This document shows, one piece after another, positions 33,708 through 37,089 of a stretch of 37,089 bases of DNA. The notes below the pieces were generated by a model. It worked only from the letters and a program-made list of their open reading frames with translations, did no database searches and had not been told where the DNA came from. Numbering within the stretch: position 1 is the first letter of the stretch; each line of letters opens with the position of its first letter. The stretch comes from CAUVKI01 sp963552605 (GTDB lineage: Bacteria; Bacillota; Clostridia; Tissierellales; Peptoniphilaceae): contig CAUVKI010000016.1 of NCBI GenBank assembly GCA_963552605.1, positions 1 to 37,089 of the forward strand. Reading direction: 5' to 3'. Position numbers and translations under genes: made by a program.

Positions 33708-34124
33708 TTATTCACAGCCACAAGAGCAGCCTCCATCATGGTGATGGTGATGATGTTCATGCTCGTGATGTTCGTGATGGTGATGATGTTCATGGTCGTG
33801 ATCGTGGTGATGTTCACCGCAGCCGCAACCACAGTCGCATTCATGTTCAAACAAAGATTCAAAAGCTTCCGATACCTTTTCCATTTCAAGGTCGTCCTCA
33901 ATCGGAATCAATTCAAATTCCCCATCCTCATCTTCCTTATAACCGTAAAGCAAAACATCACACGAATCGTCCACTTCAAGCGCAACATACTCATGATCTG
34001 AAAGCTTGGGGTCGTCAACGGAAAATACCGTAATGACATGGCACACAACTTCCGTATCATCTTCCAAAGTGAGGACTATTTCCAAATCCTCATCAAAGTC
34101 GTTAACTTCAAAATCTTCTTTCAT
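33708..34124 (-). CDS. DUF1292 protein with a His/Cys-rich C-terminal tail
   Basis: Of 138 residues, 1 to about 90 form a DUF1292-like acidic beta domain (DLEIVLTLEDDTEVVCHVI, then HEYVALEVDD and LLYGYKEDEDGEFELIPI). From about residue 94 the tail reads CDCGCGCGEHH, then a run with about 20 histidines interspersed with D and E, ending GGCSCGCE. The DUF1292 domain is common in Firmicutes and of unknown function. Cys and His tails of this kind usually bind zinc, nickel, cobalt or copper, so metal storage or chaperoning is a reasonable inference. The start is ATG with a TGGAGGT SD. It is the first gene of a three-gene operon with its own promoter. Confidence 0.85.
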   Translation of the reverse strand: MKEDFEVNDFDEDLEIVLTLEDDTEVVCHVITVFSVDDPKLSDHEYVALEVDDSCDVLLYGYKEDEDGEFELIPIEDDLEMEKVSEAFESLFEHECDCGCGCGEHHHDHDHEHHHHHEHHEHEHHHHHHDGGCSCGCE

Positions 34125-34153
34125 AAAATACCTCCATTTTTCTGATTTTTTTC

Positions 34154-34184
34154 ATTATATCATAGAATTTCATTAGTGAGTCAA
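34154..34184 (-). promoter_or_regulatory. Promoter of the DUF1292 operon
   Basis: On the minus strand TTGACT (complement of 34179-34184) and TATAAT (complement of 34154-34159) are 19 bases apart. An upstream TG makes an extended -10 that compensates for the long spacer. Confidence 0.5.
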
Positions 34185-34237
34185 GAATATTCATTATTAT
34201 TAGAGATAGTTGACATTTTTAATTTTCCCCCTTTAAC

Positions 34238-34266
34238 TTGACACAAATTTTATTTTTCTACATAAT
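34238..34266 (+). promoter_or_regulatory. Promoter of the second MATE gene
   Basis: A perfect TTGACA (34238-34243), a 17-base spacer and CATAAT (34261-34266) lie just upstream of the SD, leaving a leader of only about 12 bases. A second TTGACA at 34209-34214 may give a longer transcript. Confidence 0.7.
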
Positions 34267-34283
34267 AGCGCGGGAGGGGTTTT

Positions 34284-35651
34284 ATGGAAACTAAACAGGA
34301 ACAATCTGAAAGACGCACGAGAGAACTCGGAGAAGAACCCATAAAGAAGCTGCTTTTAAAATTTTCAATTCCCGCCATTGTCGGAATGTTGGTTCAAGCA
34401 CTATATAGTGCGGTGGATCAGATTTTTGTGGGGAAATATGTAGGACATTTGGCTGTCGGAGGTATAGCCACTATGATGCCTATGACTTTTATTCTCGTCG
34501 CCTTTGCTATGCTTATAGGAGTCGGAGGAACCGCAATCGTTTCAATTCGGTTGGGGCAAAAGAGAAAAGCCGAAGCCGACAAAGTATGTGCAAACACTTT
34601 AGGTTTTGCAATAATATTGGGTTCACTTATCTCGCTTGCGGCATTTATATTTTTGAACAAACTTCCATATATTTTCGGAGCATCGGATAAGAATTTTATC
34701 TTCGCAAGAGATTATATTTCCGTGGTCTTATTCGGCTACCCGATTGCAATTGTTTCTTATGCAATGAACGGCTATATCCGGAGTGAGGGAAATCCGAACA
34801 AGGCTATGAGTACTTTATTGATTGGTGCTGCGGCAAACATTTTTTTGGATTATCTTTGTGTCGGAGTTTTTAAGATGGGCGTTAAGGGTGCGGCGGCTGC
34901 CACAGTGATAAGTCAAACAATCTCTATGGTTTGGGTCTTGTCTTATTTCTTTTCTGGGAGAAGCAATCTCTCAGTCAACAAAGAGTCCGCAAAATTGGAG
35001 TTTGAAATTTTCATTCAGGTTATACAAATGGGATTTTCTCCGTTTGTAATGCAGATTATTACAAGTTTCGTTATTACGATTACTACCCGCTCTCTTCTGT
35101 ATTACGGAGGAGAAGACGCGGTTTCCGCTATGGCTATTATAAATTCCTTCTCCGGCATAATCTTTATGCCCATAATAGGAGTAAATCAGGGTGCGCAACC
35201 TATTATCGGATATAATTTCGGAGCGAAGCTTTATGAAAGAGTAAAAGAAGCTTGCAAGTATGCAATACTTATTTCCACTTTGATTGCCACCTTGGGATTT
35301 ATTCTTTCAGAATTTTTTCCGAGGGCAATTTTCAGAATTTACTTAAGTCACAGCGAGAACCTTGAAACTTTTCTAAACTTTGCAGCTCCGGCAAATCAAA
35401 TCTATAATGCCGCATTTTTTATGGTGGGATTGGCAGTGGTCGGAGGAGGATATTTTCAATCTACCGGACAGCCCAAGCTTGCGCTTTTTCTTTCTCTTTC
35501 AAGACAACTTATATTTTTACTTCCGATGTTGATTATAATGCCGAAGTTTTTGGGTGTATGGGGAGTGTTTGCGGCAATGCCCGTTTCGGATTTTTTGGCA
35601 TCAGTGCTTTCCTTATCTATGATGAAGCGAGATTTTAAAAAATATGAATAG
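34284..35651 (+). CDS. MATE family efflux transporter
   Basis: This 455-residue protein has about 12 hydrophobic segments and the duplicated MATE fold. N-lobe signatures are LLLKFSIPAIVGMLVQALYS and DQIFVGKYVGHLAVGGI; the C-lobe shows GVNQGAQPIIGYNFGA. A charged 20-residue N-terminus precedes the first helix. The ATG follows GGAGGGG. It belongs to the DinF/NorM-like MATE group common in Clostridia and is only distantly similar to the other MATE in this window. The substrate is unknown. No clear terminator follows, so some transcripts may read into the pilin leader. Confidence 0.93.
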   Translation: METKQEQSERRTRELGEEPIKKLLLKFSIPAIVGMLVQALYSAVDQIFVGKYVGHLAVGGIATMMPMTFILVAFAMLIGVGGTAIVSIRLGQKRKAEADKVCANTLGFAIILGSLISLAAFIFLNKLPYIFGASDKNFIFARDYISVVLFGYPIAIVSYAMNGYIRSEGNPNKAMSTLLIGAAANIFLDYLCVGVFKMGVKGAAAATVISQTISMVWVLSYFFSGRSNLSVNKESAKLEFEIFIQVIQMGFSPFVMQIITSFVITITTRSLLYYGGEDAVSAMAIINSFSGIIFMPIIGVNQGAQPIIGYNFGAKLYERVKEACKYAILISTLIATLGFILSEFFPRAIFRIYLSHSENLETFLNFAAPANQIYNAAFFMVGLAVVGGGYFQSTGQPKLALFLSLSRQLIFLLPMLIIMPKFLGVWGVFAAMPVSDFLASVLSLSMMKRDFKKYE

Positions 35652-35701
35652 GAGATTATTATGATGACGCAAAAAAAAATAAAAAAAATCAAAAAAAACT
35701 C

Positions 35702-35730
35702 TTGACAAGATAATACGAAAACCGTATAAT
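35702..35730 (+). promoter_or_regulatory. Full-consensus promoter upstream of the prepilin gene
   Basis: TTGACA (35702-35707), an exact 17-base spacer and TATAAT (35725-35730) match both sigma-A consensus boxes fully. It is the strongest promoter in the window and predicts heavy expression of the pilin transcript starting near 35737. Confidence 0.9.
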
Positions 35731-35736
35731 AATATC

Positions 35737-35966
35737 AGTCAGGCGGGAGACGGTATTACCGCCGTAGGTAAGAAGAAAATTAGAAAAAGTTTTCAAAAAG
35801 TGCTAAAGTTTGTTCCGATGTATTCCGATTATATGTGCAGAGAGTGAGTTGGAACTCCAAATTATGAAAATTATGTCTATGCAAAGGATTTGCGAAAAGT
35901 TGCAAGAGGCAGACATAGATGTTAATTTTATAAAAAATACTCAAGAAAAAAAAAGGAGGCAGAAAA
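35737..35966 (+). promoter_or_regulatory. Long (about 230-nt) 5' leader of the prepilin mRNA
   Basis: Between the predicted transcription start and the pilin ATG lie about 230 bases. Near the 5' end GGCGG (35742-35746) can pair with CCGCC (35759-35763), with an alternative inner pairing CGGT/ACCG. Two short ATG-initiated frames occur (a nine-codon one at 35818-35847, and one from about 35864 that runs into the pilin gene out of frame), but neither has a good SD. I recognise no known riboswitch, including the c-di-GMP classes. The 50 bases before the promoter (35652-35701) are A-rich and hold nothing recognisable. Confidence 0.45.
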
Positions 35967-36356
35967 ATGTACAAATTTTTCTCAAAGAATCTCAGCAAGA
36001 AGCGCAAAGGTTTCACACTTATCGAGTTGCTCGTAGTTATTGCGATTATCGCAATCTTGGTTGCTATCGCAGCTATCGCTTTCGGTAAGGTAACAACGAA
36101 GGCAGCTATTTCAGCTCACAACGCAAACGTAAGAACACTTCAATCAGTATCGGCACTCTTCTTGGTAGAGAACGATCCTGCTAGTCTCAATGTTGGAGCT
36201 CTTAAGACAAAGGGTTTCTTACAAGAAGAACCTGTAGTTCCGAAGAGCTTGAAGGGATACACTGCTACCGGTTTCACTTATGCTGAGAAGTATACAGTTA
36301 CGGCTAAGCCTGCTACCGGAGAAATTACTGTTACTCCTGCAGCTATCAAGCAATAA
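35967..36356 (+). CDS. Type IV prepilin-like protein
   Basis: This 129-residue protein has a classic class III (type IV pilin) signal: a 15-residue basic leader ending KRKG, then FTLIELLVVIAIIAILVAIA with Glu at +5. Prepilin peptidase should cut after Gly15 and methylate Phe1. The mature protein is a long N-terminal helix followed by a small, mostly beta C-terminal domain (KYTVTAKPATGEITVTPA) lacking cysteines. At about 114 mature residues it is short for a major pilin, but the strong promoter and AAGGAGG SD suggest abundant product. It could be a major pilin, minor pilin or pseudopilin. No assembly ATPase, platform or peptidase genes lie nearby. Confidence 0.92.
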   Translation: MYKFFSKNLSKKRKGFTLIELLVVIAIIAILVAIAAIAFGKVTTKAAISAHNANVRTLQSVSALFLVENDPASLNVGALKTKGFLQEEPVVPKSLKGYTATGFTYAEKYTVTAKPATGEITVTPAAIKQ

Positions 36357-36366
36357 TTTAAGATGC

Positions 36367-36394
36367 AATCCCCTCTTAAGAGGGGATTTTTTTT
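36367..36394 (+). terminator. Terminator of the prepilin gene
   Basis: AATCCCCTCTT (36367-36377) and AAGAGGGGATT (36378-36388) form a perfect palindromic stem running into a T-run, ten bases after the stop codon. Confidence 0.95.
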
Positions 36395-36401
36395 GCTTCA
36401 T

Positions 36402-36426
36402 AAAAAAAGACAGCCTCAAGGCTGCC
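36402..36426 (-). terminator. Terminator of the second Rpn locus
   Basis: On the minus strand GGCAGCC pairs with GGCTGTC (one G-U pair) around TTGA and runs into seven Ts. It lies just after the last decayed tail copy, so it would end the Rpn transcript entering from the right. Confidence 0.8.
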
Positions 36427-36428
36427 CT

Positions 36429-36730
36429 TAGAGCTGCGATTTTAATATTTTTTCTATTGAAAGCCCCGTTCCCTTGGCTACATCTTGCACATTGAAGAAG
36501 CACCGCCTCTTTATACGCCTTTTCCGCCCTTTCCATTGAAAGACCAAATCCTTAACTACATTTTCAATCGATCCTCCCTATTTTCTTCCATCTTTTACCC
36601 TTTCTATGGGAAGTCCTGTGCCTCTTGCCACATCTTCAATCGACAACCCCATCTTTAAGAAGTTTATCGCCGATTTAAAAATTATTTCTCTCTTTCCCTC
36701 TTCTTTGCCTTACTTTTGTTTGAAGTTCCA
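36429..36730 (-). pseudogene. Tandem array of three decayed Rpn C-terminal tail copies
   Basis: Minus-strand translation shows repeated versions of the Rpn tail ending. A unit with stop at 36578 reads SAINFLKMGLSIEDVARGTG, then LPIERVKDGRK. A frameshifted unit (about 36498-36577) reads SIENVVKDL and, in the next frame, GLSMERAEKAYKEA. A last unit with stop at 36429 reads FNVQDVAKGTGLSIEKILK. All parallel SVEDAQRVTGLSIEKINELK of the adjacent intact tail. None has a start with a good SD. The array looks like serial 3'-end duplication followed by decay. Confidence 0.75.
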
Positions 36731-36736
36731 TAGCAC

Positions 36737-37089
36737 TTAAAACGCCGCTTTCAGTTCATTTATCTTTTCTATGGAAAGCCCTGTGACTCTTTGTGCGTCT
36801 TCAACCGAAAATCCTAGTTTTAATAAGTTTATAGCCGATTGAAAGAAACCTTCTTCTCTGCCCTGTTCTCTACCTTCTTCCCTGCCTTGCTCTCTACCTT
36901 TTTCAATGCCCTGCTGAATGCCTTCTTCTCTACCTTCTTCTCTACCTTCCTCTCTGCCTATCTCAATTCCCTCAGCCAAACCTTCTTCTCTGCTTTTTGC
37001 CTCACGCAGTTGGGCTTCTTTGCGCATTTCTTCTGTGAAAAACTTAATCATTTCTCTGTCCTCCTTTTCAGTGGAGCTCTTTATGTGTC
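36737..37089 (-). CDS. C-terminal part of a second Rpn-type gene (cut by window edge)
   Basis: The frame is open from the right edge to TAA at 36737 (117 residues visible). It reads HIKSSTEKEDREMIKFF, then about 45 residues of charged Gly-Arg-Glu-Glu-Gly-type heptads, then the ending NLLKLGFSVEDAQRVTGLSIEKINEL. This matches the C-terminal layout of Rpn nucleases and of the other Rpn gene in this window. The repeats here are acidic/arginine-rich rather than KGKAEG. An internal ATG at 37051 has a strong SD. Without the N-terminal nuclease domain the family call rests on the tail alone. Confidence 0.65.
   Translation of the reverse strand, partial: HIKSSTEKEDREMIKFFTEEMRKEAQLREAKSREEGLAEGIEIGREEGREEGREEGIQQGIEKGREQGREEGREQGREEGFFQSAINLLKLGFSVEDAQRVTGLSIEKINELKAAF
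37049..37066 (-). promoter_or_regulatory. Internal ribosome-binding site and start in the second Rpn gene
   Basis: AAGGAGG (complement of 37060-37066) lies eight bases before an in-frame ATG (37049-37051). Translation from here would give a 104-residue protein, MIKFFTEEMRKE and onward, consisting only of the tail. Because the frame stays open upstream, the site appears to be intragenic, as in the first Rpn gene. Confidence 0.5.

Noticed and set aside
33714..33842. Tandem nucleotide repeat or CRISPR-like array
   Set aside because: The CAT/GTG periodicity is simply the codons of the His/Asp/Glu-rich protein tail; there are no spacers.
33680..34033. + strand ORFs rich in His/Asp or Met/Val opposite the DUF1292 gene
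   Set aside because: They are antisense shadows of the CAC/CAT/GAT-rich His tail and have no SD.
35810..36088. 92-residue + strand ORF overlapping the pilin gene
   Set aside because: It has no SD, overlaps the pilin signal sequence out of frame, and its C-terminal part is a frame shadow of the pilin.
36219..36536. 105-residue minus-strand ORF across the pilin 3' end
   Set aside because: It crosses two terminators and is antisense to the pilin; its N-terminal part is explained by a frameshifted Rpn tail remnant.
36840..36990. Minisatellite-like repeat
   Set aside because: The short period reflects Gly-Arg-Glu-Glu-Gly heptad codons within the Rpn-type tail rather than a non-coding repeat.

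Overview
The window looks like chromosomal DNA of a low-GC, Gram-positive-type anaerobe of the class Clostridia. The evidence is: AT-rich intergenic DNA, strong purine-rich Shine-Dalgarno (SD) sites, several TTG/GTG starts, an S-layer-homology (SLH) surface protein, a tyrosine T-box leader, a lipoprotein-anchored ABC substrate-binding protein, a DUF1292 protein and a catabolic-type glutamate dehydrogenase. I cannot name the genus. I saw no rRNA, tRNA, CRISPR array, phage or complete insertion sequence.

Layout. (1) 1-6.1 kb: the probable tail of a + strand gene and its terminator, then a minus-strand cluster of one large SLH surface protein (1867-6057) followed by three tandem paralogous small membrane proteins (146-1802), all starting with TTG. 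(2) 6.2-10 kb: a MATE exporter whose ribosome-binding site lies inside a long hairpin, a convergent EamA transporter and a threonine aldolase. (3) 10.1-14.1 kb: an unrecognised 235-residue protein behind a near-consensus promoter, and a P-type calcium ATPase. (4) 14.3-20.9 kb, minus strand: CBS/ACT protein, purine permease, tyrS with T-box leader, Na/Pi cotransporter, and the tRNA 2-selenouridine synthase mnmH. (5) 20.9-26.4 kb: a 1,810-residue AAA-ATPase/helical-repeat/GGDEF/GAF-like signalling protein. (6) 26.4-31.2 kb, minus strand: a FecCD-type permease, ATPase, lipoprotein and CbiK-like chelatase operon that ends in an Rpn-family nuclease gene with duplicated 3' tails. (7) 31.2-36.4 kb: gdhA; a three-gene minus operon (DUF1292 protein with a His/Cys-rich tail, P-loop protein, unknown protein); a second MATE exporter; and a type IV prepilin gene with a consensus promoter and a 230-nt leader. 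(8) 36.4-37.1 kb: a second Rpn-type gene, cut by the window edge and followed by three decayed copies of its tail.

Most genes fit an amino-acid-fermenting anaerobe: glutamate dehydrogenase, threonine aldolase, purine uptake, phosphate and calcium transport, metal or tetrapyrrole acquisition, surface and pilus proteins. The most distinctive feature is the pair of Rpn loci. In each, the C-terminal tail has its own internal start with an SD site, and tail modules have been amplified in tandem downstream as an intact small ORF or decayed remnants. This recalls the intragenic small-protein (antitoxin-like) arrangement reported for E. coli Rpn nucleases. Other points of interest are the mosaic small-membrane-protein triplet, the SD-sequestering MATE leader, the CbiK homologue with an apparent metal-ligand change inside an uptake operon, and the His-rich DUF1292 protein.
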